A stretch of DNA of 9,386 nt from Alkalihalobacillus alcalophilus ATCC 27647 = CGMCC 1.3604 (GTDB lineage Bacteria; Bacillota; Bacilli; Bacillales; Bacillaceae_D). The DNA lies in NCBI RefSeq assembly GCF_000292245.2, contig NZ_ALPT02000120.1, positions 1-9,386 of the forward strand, read 5' to 3'. Below the pieces are notes generated by a model, which saw only the letters and a list, made by a program, of their open reading frames with translations, was not told where the DNA came from and searched no databases. This document shows positions 1-5,854 of this stretch, in pieces. Position 1 is the first letter of the stretch, and each line of letters begins with the position of its first letter. The position numbers and the translations under genes are program-made.

Positions 1-1
1 A

Positions 2-307
2 GAGGACTTGAATACCAAAGGAATGTTGCGTAATCATAAATTAGCTAAATCGATCTCGGATGTATCCTGGTCTGCCTTTGTATCAAAATTAGAATACAAA
101 GCGAAATGGTACGGGAAAACCATCGTGAAAATAAGCAGGTGGTATCCATCTAGTCAAATCTGTTCCGAATGTGGACATCAAGACGGCAAGAAATCTCTTG
201 AAAAAAGGGATTGGACGTGTCCTATTTGCGATAAACATCACGATCGAGATATCAATGCCAGCCAAAATATTCTAGCTGAAGGGGTAAGAACCTTCCACAC
301 GGCTTAA
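2..307 (+). CDS. tnpB: TnpB RNA-guided nuclease of an IS200/IS605-type element, C-terminal part (5' end outside window)
   Basis: The frame is open to the window edge and begins with E-D-L-N, the usual context of the RuvC-II catalytic Glu, so the TTG at 8 is not a start. There follow the TnpB block HKLAKSISDVSWSAF and LEYKAKWYGK, a zinc ribbon made of two Cys-x2-Cys pairs (CSEC and CPIC), and DRDINASQNIL, which carries the RuvC-III Asp. TnpB proteins are omega-RNA-guided DNA nucleases of IS200/IS605 and IS607 elements; they cut the empty donor site and favour retention of the element. The Glu, the Asp and all four Cys are present, so the visible half looks functional. The frame stops at 305-307 after RTFHTA. 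A TnpB-like tail (RTVGIDGDSL ... QESPTSSVS) continues in another frame to the TAA at 432-434, which suggests a late frameshift. No tnpA is visible. Family assignment is secure; activity is unknown. Confidence 0.93.
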   Translation, partial: EDLNTKGMLRNHKLAKSISDVSWSAFVSKLEYKAKWYGKTIVKISRWYPSSQICSECGHQDGKKSLEKRDWTCPICDKHHDRDINASQNILAEGVRTFHTA

Positions 308-450
308 AACAACATTCAGAACCGTAGGAATCGACGGGGATAGCTTGGTCCATAAGAGAAACCTCTGTCGGCAAAGAAATCGGCTGGCAAGTACGCTCTG
401 TTCCCAAGAATCTCCCACTTCAAGCGTTAGCTAAGTGGCGAGTAGTTCAA
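300..450 (+). ncRNA. Probable omega RNA / right end of the tnpB element
   Basis: In TnpB elements the guide RNA covers the end of the tnpB gene and the right end of the element, and its 3' tail is copied from flanking DNA. The stretch after the tnpB stop fits this. It ends in a hairpin at 412-442: CTC-CCACTT pairs with AAGTGG-C-GAG (one bulged C at 439), with an inner AGC-GTTA-GCT stem-loop. A TAGTTCAA tail follows and ends at 450. TTCAA-type ends are common in Bacillaceae IS605 right ends, so 450/451 is the likely element boundary and the guide would be copied from about 451-470. The 5' boundary is a guess; the hairpin is seen directly and the RNA function is inferred. Confidence 0.5.
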
Positions 451-488
451 TAGTAGAAAAAGACTTGCTCAAAAATCAAGTTAACAAC

Positions 489-494
489 GGAGGG
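489..494 (+). promoter_or_regulatory. Ribosome binding site of the phosphatase gene
   Basis: GGAGGG lies 5 nt before the ATG at 500 and fixes this start. Only 38 bp separate it from the probable IS right end at 450. I see no convincing -35/-10 pair in that gap, so transcription may come from within or through the IS. Confidence 0.8.
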
Positions 495-499
495 TATAA

Positions 500-1297
500 A
501 TGGAATATACATTTACGGAAAAAGATGAGAAGCGATTAATAACTTTGGAAGGAAGCTTTAACTTTCGTGATCTAGGTGGATACAAAACGAAGTCAGGTCG
601 GACGGTAAAATGGGGGAGAGTGTTTCGCTCTGGTGATTTAAGCAAAGTAACAGCCAATGATCTAAAGAAGTTGGAGCAGCTGGGGATTAAAACTATTTGT
701 GATTTAAGAAGTCAAGATGAAGTGGAAAAAATGCCGGATCCGCTATTAGCAAATGTTCGTGCACTTCATGTTCCAGTTATTCCGAATGATGACGAGACGA
801 TGGTACGCCAAGTTGGTGATTTAGCAGAGGTACAGCGAGAATGGCTTACAAATCCTGGTGATATGCTAACATATATGAATAAAAAAATGGTCATATTTGC
901 AGAGGCGTATAAAACGCTCTTTCGCTCTTTGTTAAATTATCCAGAAGAGCCATTACTATTCCATTGTGCAGCCGGGAAAGACCGAACCGGTGTTGTCGCA
1001 GCACTTATTTTAAGTTTACTAGACATAGACCGCGAGACGATTCTAGAAGATTATTTGTTAACGAATCTTTCAAAAGAAAAAATGCGTCAACAGCTGGCCG
1101 GCAGCGATTTAGATGCCTTTTCACATCTAAGTGGAGAAGCGATAGAAGCGATGCTTGAACCAAGAGCTGAGTACATCGAGGCATTCTTTGTCGAACTTGA
1201 ACACCACTATGGAACAGTTAAGCATTATTTCGAACGAGCTATCGGTTTGACTGAAGATGAGATGAATCAATTAAGAGAGAATTTGTTAGAACCTTAG
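500..1297 (+). CDS. Tyrosine-protein phosphatase, Y_phosphatase3 (IphP/LipA-like) family
   Basis: A 265-residue soluble protein. The N-terminus carries the family block FNFRDLGGYKT (about residues 20-30) and GRVFRSGDL. The central part carries TICDLRSQDEVE, and the P-loop is H155-C-A-A-G-K-D-R-T-G164. C156 is the expected nucleophile and R162 binds phosphate. K160-D161 in the loop is typical of this dual-specificity/lipid-phosphatase-like group (IphP, mycobacterial PtpB, Listeria LipA). The reaction is hydrolysis of phosphotyrosine and perhaps phosphoinositide-type substrates by a cysteinyl-phosphate intermediate; the physiological substrate cannot be read from sequence. No signal peptide is seen, so it is probably cytoplasmic. 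The start is fixed by GGAGGG 5 nt upstream. The gene sits immediately downstream of the IS end and 47 bp upstream of the next lipoprotein gene, with no obvious terminator between, so the two may be co-transcribed. Confidence 0.93.
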   Translation: MEYTFTEKDEKRLITLEGSFNFRDLGGYKTKSGRTVKWGRVFRSGDLSKVTANDLKKLEQLGIKTICDLRSQDEVEKMPDPLLANVRALHVPVIPNDDETMVRQVGDLAEVQREWLTNPGDMLTYMNKKMVIFAEAYKTLFRSLLNYPEEPLLFHCAAGKDRTGVVAALILSLLDIDRETILEDYLLTNLSKEKMRQQLAGSDLDAFSHLSGEAIEAMLEPRAEYIEAFFVELEHHYGTVKHYFERAIGLTEDEMNQLRENLLEP

Positions 1298-1344
1298 TAG
1301 AGGAAGAAAATTACAATATAGTGTTAAAAAATAGGGAGGGTTAT

Positions 1345-1800
1345 ATGATTAAGAAAAGCAAGTTTATGTTTATAATTTTTGTTCTATTGGCTGCTTTTTC
1401 AGCTTGTTCAGCAAATGATGAAACAATTGAAGAAAAAACGAAAGATATAGAGGTAAGCTCTATTTTTAATTCAGGTTCTTATTCAATGATTGGTGAAGAA
1501 AAGAAAATTGGTTTTATTTATGATGAATATTCAACCCCTTTTATTGCTGGCGAAGAAAATAAGTATATGTGGCATTTTTGGGGAGAGAACCTAGAAATGA
1601 AGCCATTAAAAGTAATTGGTACGAATACAGAGACTAATCAAGAAGTTGTTGTAATCGAAGAAGGTTTTCTAGCTGGTCCAAATAACGAAGCGGATGCCCA
1701 TATGCCTAGTTTAATGTCATTGCCAACAAAAGGAATTTGGACATTAGATGCTTATATCGGTGAAGAGCTGTTCGGTACAATTGTTGTAAAAGCTCGATAA
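1345..1800 (+). CDS. Secreted lipoprotein with a DUF4871-like domain
   Basis: I start this gene at ATG 1345, not at the in-frame GTG 1321, because GGGAGGG lies just upstream of 1345 and the protein then begins with a clean lipoprotein signal: a Lys-rich start (MIKKSK), a hydrophobic stretch and the lipobox F-S-A-C with C21 as the lipidated residue. The mature part has an acidic spacer and then a compact domain of about 110 residues with GEEKKIGFIYDE, ENKYMWHFWGE, GPNNEADAHMPS, LPTKGIWTLDAYIGEELFG and a terminal beta-strand IVVKAR. This order resembles the Bacillus DUF4871 family, whose function is unknown; the family name is from memory. It is expected on the outer face of the membrane. It lies 47 bp behind the phosphatase gene on the same strand. 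Confidence 0.8.
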   Translation: MIKKSKFMFIIFVLLAAFSACSANDETIEEKTKDIEVSSIFNSGSYSMIGEEKKIGFIYDEYSTPFIAGEENKYMWHFWGENLEMKPLKVIGTNTETNQEVVVIEEGFLAGPNNEADAHMPSLMSLPTKGIWTLDAYIGEELFGTIVVKAR

Positions 1801-1810
1801 TATTTAACTT

Positions 1811-1846
1811 CAACTAAAGAAACCGTTAGTAAACTTTGTTGCTTTT
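1811..1846 (+). terminator. Weak candidate terminator after the lipoprotein gene
   Basis: CAACTAAAG pairs with CTTTGTTG with one bulged T across a 14-nt loop, followed by C and four T. The stem is short and AT-rich, but it is well placed between the stop at 1800 and the next promoter at 1857. Confidence 0.3.
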
Positions 1847-1856
1847 AATTATTATT

Positions 1857-1885
1857 TTGATTAAGTGGAACAAATGTTCTATAAT
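1857..1885 (+). promoter_or_regulatory. Sigma-A-type promoter for the SAP/DUF6434 gene
   Basis: TTGATT (1857-1862) and a perfect TATAAT (1880-1885) are separated by 17 bp. The predicted start point is about 6-8 nt further on, giving a short leader to the GGAGGTG ribosome binding site and ATG 1915. This is the best promoter in the window. Confidence 0.75.
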
Positions 1886-1914
1886 GGAAATAAATAACTA
1901 TGGAGGTGCAATAT

Positions 1915-2484
1915 ATGAGACCAAAGCTAACAAAGAATATTAGTATAGATAGTTTTAAAGATTTCTACTGGTTAAAAGAAGAATTACAGTTTTTTTGCAG
2001 AGAAAATGGAATAAGTGCTTCTGGTTCAAAATTAGAGATTTCTGATAGAATCGAAACATTTCTTGAAACAGGAGAGATAAAGAAGCCAATTAGAAAATTA
2101 AAAGTGAATCATAAACCTGAACAAGAGGTCAATTTAAGCCTAGAAACAGTCATTTCGGAGAATCATCGTTGCAGCCAAAATGTAAGAGTTTTTTTCAAGA
2201 CAGTTATCCCTAATTTTCATTTTTCTACCTATATCCAAAACTACTTTAAAACCAACATTGGCAAAACGTATCAAGATGCGGTAGATGCTTGGTATAAAGA
2301 AGAAGAACGAAAGCAAGATCCATCGTACAAGAAAAAAATTGCTCCTCAATTTGAATACAATCAATTTATTCATGATTATTTTGCTGACCCGAATAATCAA
2401 GGGAAAAGTCGTGAAGAAGCAATCCAGGCTTGGAACAACATCAAAAAACTCCCTGGAAGCAATAAATATATGACAAAGAATTAG
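1915..2484 (+). CDS. SAP domain protein with DUF6434-like C-terminal repeats
   Basis: I start at ATG 1915, not at 1900, because GGAGGTG just before it is the ribosome binding site; the protein has 189 residues. Residues about 13-52 (FKDFYWLKEELQFFCRENG ... GSKLEISDRIETFLETG) have the helix-loop-helix pattern of a SAP module, a small fold often used to touch DNA or RNA. A basic linker follows at about 56-67. The C-terminal part resembles DUF6434 and contains an internal duplication. F101 to W126 and F146 to W173 both read F-x-[FY]-x2-[FY]-I-x2-Y-F, then GK[ST]x2[DE]A[IV]xAW. There is no signal peptide or membrane helix, so it is a cytoplasmic protein of unknown function with possible nucleic-acid contact. 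It has its own promoter and appears to be transcribed alone. Confidence 0.85.
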   Translation: MRPKLTKNISIDSFKDFYWLKEELQFFCRENGISASGSKLEISDRIETFLETGEIKKPIRKLKVNHKPEQEVNLSLETVISENHRCSQNVRVFFKTVIPNFHFSTYIQNYFKTNIGKTYQDAVDAWYKEEERKQDPSYKKKIAPQFEYNQFIHDYFADPNNQGKSREEAIQAWNNIKKLPGSNKYMTKN

Positions 2485-2703
2485 TTAAGCACATTAGAAC
2501 GCGGATGATATAGGAATACGTTCAGCGATTTTAATTGATCATAATATAAACTGAGACCATTAGTTCAAAAAATTTTATCTATTTCTAAGGGGAGCGAGAG
2601 GTCTGTGAATATCCAAATTATGTAATGATATTAATTTGGGATTAATTGTTTTAACGCACATAATATTTACTATGTACTATTCATAAATGAAAGGGTGATT
2701 ATA
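2485..2703. other. Intergenic stretch with no supported gene
   Basis: AT-rich DNA between the SAP/DUF6434 and YesK-like genes. The only structured items are a good-looking ribosome binding site (AAGGGGAG near 2587-2594) followed by frames that stop within a few codons, and the ribosome binding site AAAGGGTGA of the next gene. The first may be a vestige of a lost small gene; I could not identify it. No convincing promoter or terminator was found. Confidence 0.4.
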
Positions 2704-2985
2704 ATGCTTCTTTTTGTTCCTGTTGGTATTGGTTTAATTATTGGTTTAATTATTGGTTTAATTGTTTTTCTATTAACAGTGTGGTTAAGTAAAGGAAGGA
2801 AAAGTAAAGGGATAGTATACGCACCTGGAATCTTAGCATCTATTGTCTCAATAATCTTAGTATTATATGGTTTGATAGTAGTTCGAGGATTTGAGGGGGC
2901 AGCTTATTTGTTTCTTTCGATAACCATTTTACTTTGTTCAATAATAGCATTATTTTATAGCAGGTATAAACTTAAAGTAGTTTAA
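2704..2985 (+). CDS. Small integral membrane protein, YesK-like
   Basis: I place the start at ATG 2704: AAAGGGTGA lies 5 nt upstream, and the in-frame GTG at 2695 falls inside that ribosome binding site. The 93-residue product has three hydrophobic helices, at about residues 2-28, 41-62 and 67-85. The first is followed by a basic turn, SKGRKSKG. The pattern of a basic loop, then APGILASIVSI, a GLIVVRGFEG motif and a final helix resembles the YesK-like family of Bacillus, whose function is unknown; this is a moderate match from memory. The first helix is encoded by a 12-bp tandem repeat (2731-2766). A hairpin at 3051-3073 with a short T run lies downstream and may end the transcript. Confidence 0.68.
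   Translation: MLLFVPVGIGLIIGLIIGLIVFLLTVWLSKGRKSKGIVYAPGILASIVSIILVLYGLIVVRGFEGAAYLFLSITILLCSIIALFYSRYKLKVV
2731..2766 (+). repeat. Three-copy 12-bp tandem repeat inside the YesK-like gene
   Basis: GGTTTAATTATT occurs at 2731-2742 and 2743-2754, and GGTTTAATTGTT at 2755-2766 (one mismatch). Each unit encodes G-L-I-[IV], giving GLIIGLIIGLIV in the first membrane helix. The unit length is a multiple of three, so copy changes would lengthen or shorten the helix without a frameshift. Confidence 0.9.
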
Positions 2986-3050
2986 AAATGATAAATAAAT
3001 CTCAATTTCTCAATAAAATCAAACTATAAAATTCTGAAAAGTCATTTAAA

Positions 3051-3081
3051 AAGTAACATAAAAAATGTTACTTAGGTTTTT
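3051..3081 (+). terminator. Probable terminator after the YesK-like gene
   Basis: AAGTAACAT and ATGTTACTT form a perfect 9-bp stem with an AAAAA loop, followed by AGG and five T. The stem is AT-rich and the T run short, so it may be weak, but it lies between two genes in a fitting place. Confidence 0.5.
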
Positions 3082-3107
3082 ATATTATTTAGAGAGGGCG
3101 TATTCCT

Positions 3108-3398
3108 ATAGATACATGGTTTATTGTTTCATTTATTACAATATTATTGGTTCGTTTCATCTTTGAATTCGTAATTTTTAAACACAAACCAAAAAGGTAT
3201 CTAATTTCTATAATTTCGATTATTGGTATTTTGGTTATAATCATTATTCAATTTGTGTTTTTAGAAGTTAATATATTTTCTCCGTTTAATTCTTTATCAT
3301 TTCTTATTATTTTAATTACTGTTGGTTTGTTTTGTTACTCTGGTTATCTAATAATTAAGAATATGAGATTATGGAATCAAAGAAAGGGTACTGACTAA
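3108..3398 (+). CDS. Small three-helix membrane protein of unknown function, start codon abnormal
   Basis: I do not recognise this family. The frame opens after a TAG at 3090-3092. The only good ribosome binding site (GAGAGGG, 3092-3098) points to codons ATT 3102 or ATA 3108; there is no ATG, GTG or TTG until TTG 3147, which has no ribosome binding site. Starting at ATA 3108 gives 96 residues with helices at about residues 4-24, 30-50 and 59-76, a basic KHKPKR loop after the first, and a polar tail ending NQRKGTD. A start at 3147 would cut off most of helix 1. The gene may use a rare ATA/ATT start, or an ATG may have mutated and left the gene silent. The ATG at 3116 is in another frame and stops quickly. 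Confidence 0.5.
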   Translation: MDTWFIVSFITILLVRFIFEFVIFKHKPKRYLISIISIIGILVIIIIQFVFLEVNIFSPFNSLSFLIILITVGLFCYSGYLIIKNMRLWNQRKGTD

Positions 3399-3601
3399 AG
3401 GAACTAATACCGTATGAAACAGCTTACATCAACCTAAGAAAACTCCTCGTATCTATATAAAGGTATGAAAAATTATGTTAAATGCTCCCATGAATACTCT
3501 TTCATGCGATAATAGAAGCAGAGCGGCTTTCGTTCAATCTATTGACTATTGTCAGTCTGAAATACAGGGTGTTTCCATTCATGGGGGGGTATTTCTTTAA
3601 A
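3399..3601. other. Leader region of the DUF6612-like lipoprotein gene
   Basis: No gene is supported here. It contains small inverted repeats (CATGAA/TTCATG near 3490-3506 and TGAC/GTCA near 3543-3554) and a run of seven G at 3583-3589 that may act as the ribosome binding site. No -35/-10 pair is convincing. Confidence 0.35.
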
Positions 3602-4414
3602 ATGAAAAAAATATGTTTCATTTTGTTATTTCTTGTTATCGTTTCGTCTTGTACTACAAAAGAAGAAACGGAAGACTATAATATGACGTCTATTGAGGAC
3701 CTTGATGAAAAAAACGACATTATAGAAAAAGCTCAAGCTGCTGTGGAGGAAATCCAAAGCATGAAGACAATAACGATATTAACTCAACAATTTACAGGCG
3801 AGTCAATCAATGAGGAAACTACAATACAAGTTGATAATAACTTACTGTTTGACCCACTTTCTTCTAGCGTACATGTCTTGATGACCACATTAGGTCAAAA
3901 CGTGGAATTTTCCATGTATTCTAATGAAGATGCTACTTATTTTACAGAGAATCCGAACACTGAGAATGAAGTTTGGCAAAGGCTTCCTGAAACTGAACAC
4001 GAAGAAATCATCGCAGATTATAAAAGGACCACTTCTTTTATCAATTATGATCTTTTACTTGAACATATAGATGAATTAGTTGTGAACGATGTTGACGATG
4101 ATATAGAGTATTATGAATTGATCTTAAATGGAGACTCTAACATCTATCATCAATTACTTACTCAAGATCATTTAGTTGATATGGCCGAGGAGCAAGCTTC
4201 TGTTGATACGTTTTCATTTTCGATAAAGCTCGAGAAGGATACGGGTCATCTCATCAATTTCGATACAACAATGTACGGTACAGTAGATTTCGAGGGAGAA
4301 GTTATTAGCCTTTTTGAAACCATGACTCTCTATGTTGAAGGTATTAATATATTTGAAGATGAATACTCTTTAGTTCCAGTCGGAGTCGAACAGTATATTG
4401 AAAATAATGAATAA
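3602..4414 (+). CDS. Secreted lipoprotein, DUF6612-like
   Basis: I start at ATG 3602, which gives a classic lipoprotein signal: MKK, a hydrophobic core and the lipobox V-S-S-C with C17. The in-frame ATG 3581 would add MGGYFFK and is possible, because the G7 run is 12 nt from 3602, a long spacing; CAGGGTG lies 9-10 nt before 3581. The mature protein (about 250 residues) is very acidic. It has a helical start (IIEKAQAAVEEIQSMKTIT), then alternating strands with TTLGQNVEFSMYSNEDATYF, EVWQRLP, FSFSIKLEKDTGHLINFDTTMYGTVDFEGE and IFEDEYSLVPVGV. This matches my memory of DUF6612, which has the beta-sheet fold seen in lipoproteins of the LppX/LolA type. Its ligand and role are unknown. No partner gene is linked: the next gene is convergent and separated by an IS remnant and a terminator. 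Confidence 0.75.
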   Translation: MKKICFILLFLVIVSSCTTKEETEDYNMTSIEDLDEKNDIIEKAQAAVEEIQSMKTITILTQQFTGESINEETTIQVDNNLLFDPLSSSVHVLMTTLGQNVEFSMYSNEDATYFTENPNTENEVWQRLPETEHEEIIADYKRTTSFINYDLLLEHIDELVVNDVDDDIEYYELILNGDSNIYHQLLTQDHLVDMAEEQASVDTFSFSIKLEKDTGHLINFDTTMYGTVDFEGEVISLFETMTLYVEGINIFEDEYSLVPVGVEQYIENNE

Positions 4415-4456
4415 ATATTTGAATTAACTCGATGGTCTTGTTCTGGCCAGTAAAAG

Positions 4457-4670
4457 TAGTGCAAATGGCGAACCTTTCAGTAGCTCTTTAGGGTTTGATT
4501 TGTGTTTAAAAGAAAAAGAACATCAAAAATTGAAAGGTGGATTCAAGATGTATCCTTAAAAGTTCGCTCTACACACTGTCCGGAGCCGGCTCTAATGTAG
4601 CTATTTAGTGAAGGTTTGCCTCTCATTTTATCGTGGATAAATACCATGTCGCTCAACTAAATTTGCACTA
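4457..4670. mobile_element. MITE-like remnant of an insertion sequence
   Basis: Perfect 10-bp terminal inverted repeats, TAGTGCAAAT (4457-4466) and ATTTGCACTA (4661-4670), bound 214 bp. A second, subterminal inverted pair (4467-4485 GGCGAACCTTTCAGTAGCT; 4599-4620 inverted GGCAAACCTT...TAGCT) supports a common origin of the ends. Inside, GAAAGGTGG (4532-4540) precedes ATG TAT CCT TAA (4548-4559), which looks like the start of a lost transposase gene cut off by a deletion. A 10-bp palindrome GAGCCGGCTC lies at 4583-4592. Possible target repeats are only AAAAG/AAAAAG. The ends recall IS1182-type elements, but I am not sure of the family. It probably cannot move without a transposase supplied in trans. 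Confidence 0.55.
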
Positions 4671-4708
4671 AAAAAGATTCGAGAAGCTACAACTTCTCGA
4701 ATCTTTTT
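4671..4708. terminator. Strong bidirectional terminator between the lipoprotein gene and the cyd operon
   Basis: AAAAAGATTCGAGAAG (4671-4686) and CTTCTCGAATCTTTTT (4693-4708) form a perfect 16-bp stem with a CTACAA loop. There is a T run on both strands, so it can end transcripts from both sides. It lies 35 bp beyond the cydS stop on the minus strand, and the IS remnant abuts its other side. Confidence 0.9.
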
Positions 4709-4743
4709 CTATTTAAGGACTTACCCTTGAATGTGATATGAAA

Positions 4744-4830
4744 TTATTTCAAAGCGATATAAAACGATACACCTATCGCGGCAAATAAGACTAAAAACGG
4801 AGCAACAAATATTAAAAAGTCGTTTAACAT
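4744..4830 (-). CDS. cydS: Cytochrome bd oxidase small subunit, CydS-like, 28 residues
   Basis: A very short gene directly after cydB on the same strand. ATG at 4830-4828 starts MLNDFLIFVAPFLVLF..., a single hydrophobic helix ending in Y-I-A-L-K, and TAA is at 4746-4744. The ribosome binding site AGGGAG (complement of 4841-4846) lies in the last codons of cydB, 10 nt from the ATG, so translation is probably coupled. CydS was found in the Geobacillus cytochrome bd structure as a third subunit of about 33 residues, one membrane helix packed against CydA; E. coli CydX is the analogue. Position, length, a single helix with an early F-L-I-x-x-A-P and operon context all match. A strong terminator follows. 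It is easily missed because it is so short. Confidence 0.8.
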   Translation of the reverse strand: MLNDFLIFVAPFLVLFAAIGVSFYIALK

Positions 4831-4837
4831 CGTTTCA

Positions 4838-5854
4838 TCACTCCCTTTTTCCTTTTATATATTTTTTGTCAAACAAGAATAAACGTAGTAACAGGTACAG
4901 AGAAGGGATGAGTAACATCATTCCAAGTACAAAGGCGATAATTAAGGCTATTGCCATCGCTTCATTTGTAAAACCATCATAGATCGTTAAATACGGATAC
5001 AATAAGTAAGGATAATGAGAAATACCATACCCAAAGAAAGCGAAAGCGAATTGCCCGATTAATAACCAAAGGGAAAGGGCATAATTTCTTTTTTTCCATA
5101 ACAACCAAACTGTACCGATCCATAAAATAAAGGAGATGGCGAACATCCACCATAAGTCGAGAATTCGAGTATAGTGCTCGAGATTATGACCTCTTAGCTC
5201 GATAATAATACCTGAAGCCGCCACAATTAAGGGGATGGCCCAAATAAGAGCATATTTCCTCATCAGAGAGGTCGCTTTTTTATCGCCTGTTTCATTAGCA
5301 TACCAAGTTAAGAAGACCGCAGAGATATAAAGAACAGCGGTAATGCTTAATACAACGATTGCCCAAGTGAGTGGGCTCGTAAATAAGGCTAAATAATCAA
5401 GCGTAGGATTGCCTGTCTCCATAGAAACAAATCCACCTTCTGAGATCGTTAACACAATTGAAAGGGAAGCGGGAATGAGGATTCCAGAAGCCCCGTACAT
5501 AAAGGCATACCCTTTATGACCCTTTTTCCCATAAGATTCAAATGCGTAATAGGAGCCACGAATCGCGAGTAATATTAACGCAATGCTTGCTGGAATTAAT
5601 AAAATCGTGCCAAAGTAGTACGCAGTCTTTGGAAAGAAGCCAACAATTCCTACAAAGAAAAAGACAAAAAAGACATTCGTTACTTCCCATACCGGTGATA
5701 GATACCGTTGAATTACGTTAGAAACAATATGTTGCTTTCCTGTCAAAATGCTATACGCGTTAAAGAAACCCGCTCCATAATCAATCGAAGCGACAATTAC
5801 GTAACCAAATAAAAATATCCAAAGTACGGAAACACCGATAATTTCTAAACTCAT
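4838..5854 (-). CDS. cydB: Cytochrome bd menaquinol oxidase subunit II
   Basis: A 338-residue integral membrane protein with about eight to nine helices, the usual CydB length. The first helix ends with the family motif A-S-I-D-Y-G-A-G-F-F; D25 matches the conserved Asp that lines the proton path in E. coli CydB (D29). Later parts include WEVTNVFFVFFFVGIVGFFP, LYISAVFLTWYANETGD and the final GMMLLIPSLYLLLRLFLF. CydB carries no haem; it pairs with CydA as its pseudo-symmetric partner in the oxygen-reducing, quinol-oxidising complex. The ATG overlaps the cydA stop as ATGA (5854-5851), and GGAGGG lies 8 nt upstream inside cydA. The acidic/basic tail KGKRE overlaps the ribosome binding site of cydS. 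It is closest to the YthB/CbdB type of Bacillus and Geobacillus. Confidence 0.93.
   Translation of the reverse strand: MSLEIIGVSVLWIFLFGYVIVASIDYGAGFFNAYSILTGKQHIVSNVIQRYLSPVWEVTNVFFVFFFVGIVGFFPKTAYYFGTILLIPASIALILLAIRGSYYAFESYGKKGHKGYAFMYGASGILIPASLSIVLTISEGGFVSMETGNPTLDYLALFTSPLTWAIVVLSITAVLYISAVFLTWYANETGDKKATSLMRKYALIWAIPLIVAASGIIIELRGHNLEHYTRILDLWWMFAISFILWIGTVWLLWKKRNYALSLWLLIGQFAFAFFGYGISHYPYLLYPYLTIYDGFTNEAMAIALIIAFVLGMMLLIPSLYLLLRLFLFDKKYIKGKRE

Noticed and set aside
964..1158. Plus-strand frame of 64 codons inside the phosphatase gene
   Set aside because: It overlaps the phosphatase P-loop region in another frame, has no ribosome binding site and resembles nothing known.
2140..2473. 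Frames on both strands within the SAP/DUF6434 gene
   Set aside because: Both are shadows of a gene with a good promoter, ribosome binding site and clear domains.
2555..2604. AGACC/GGTCT with TTAG/CTAA as a possible structured RNA or riboswitch
   Set aside because: The stems are 4-5 bp with large loops, and no known riboswitch core is visible.
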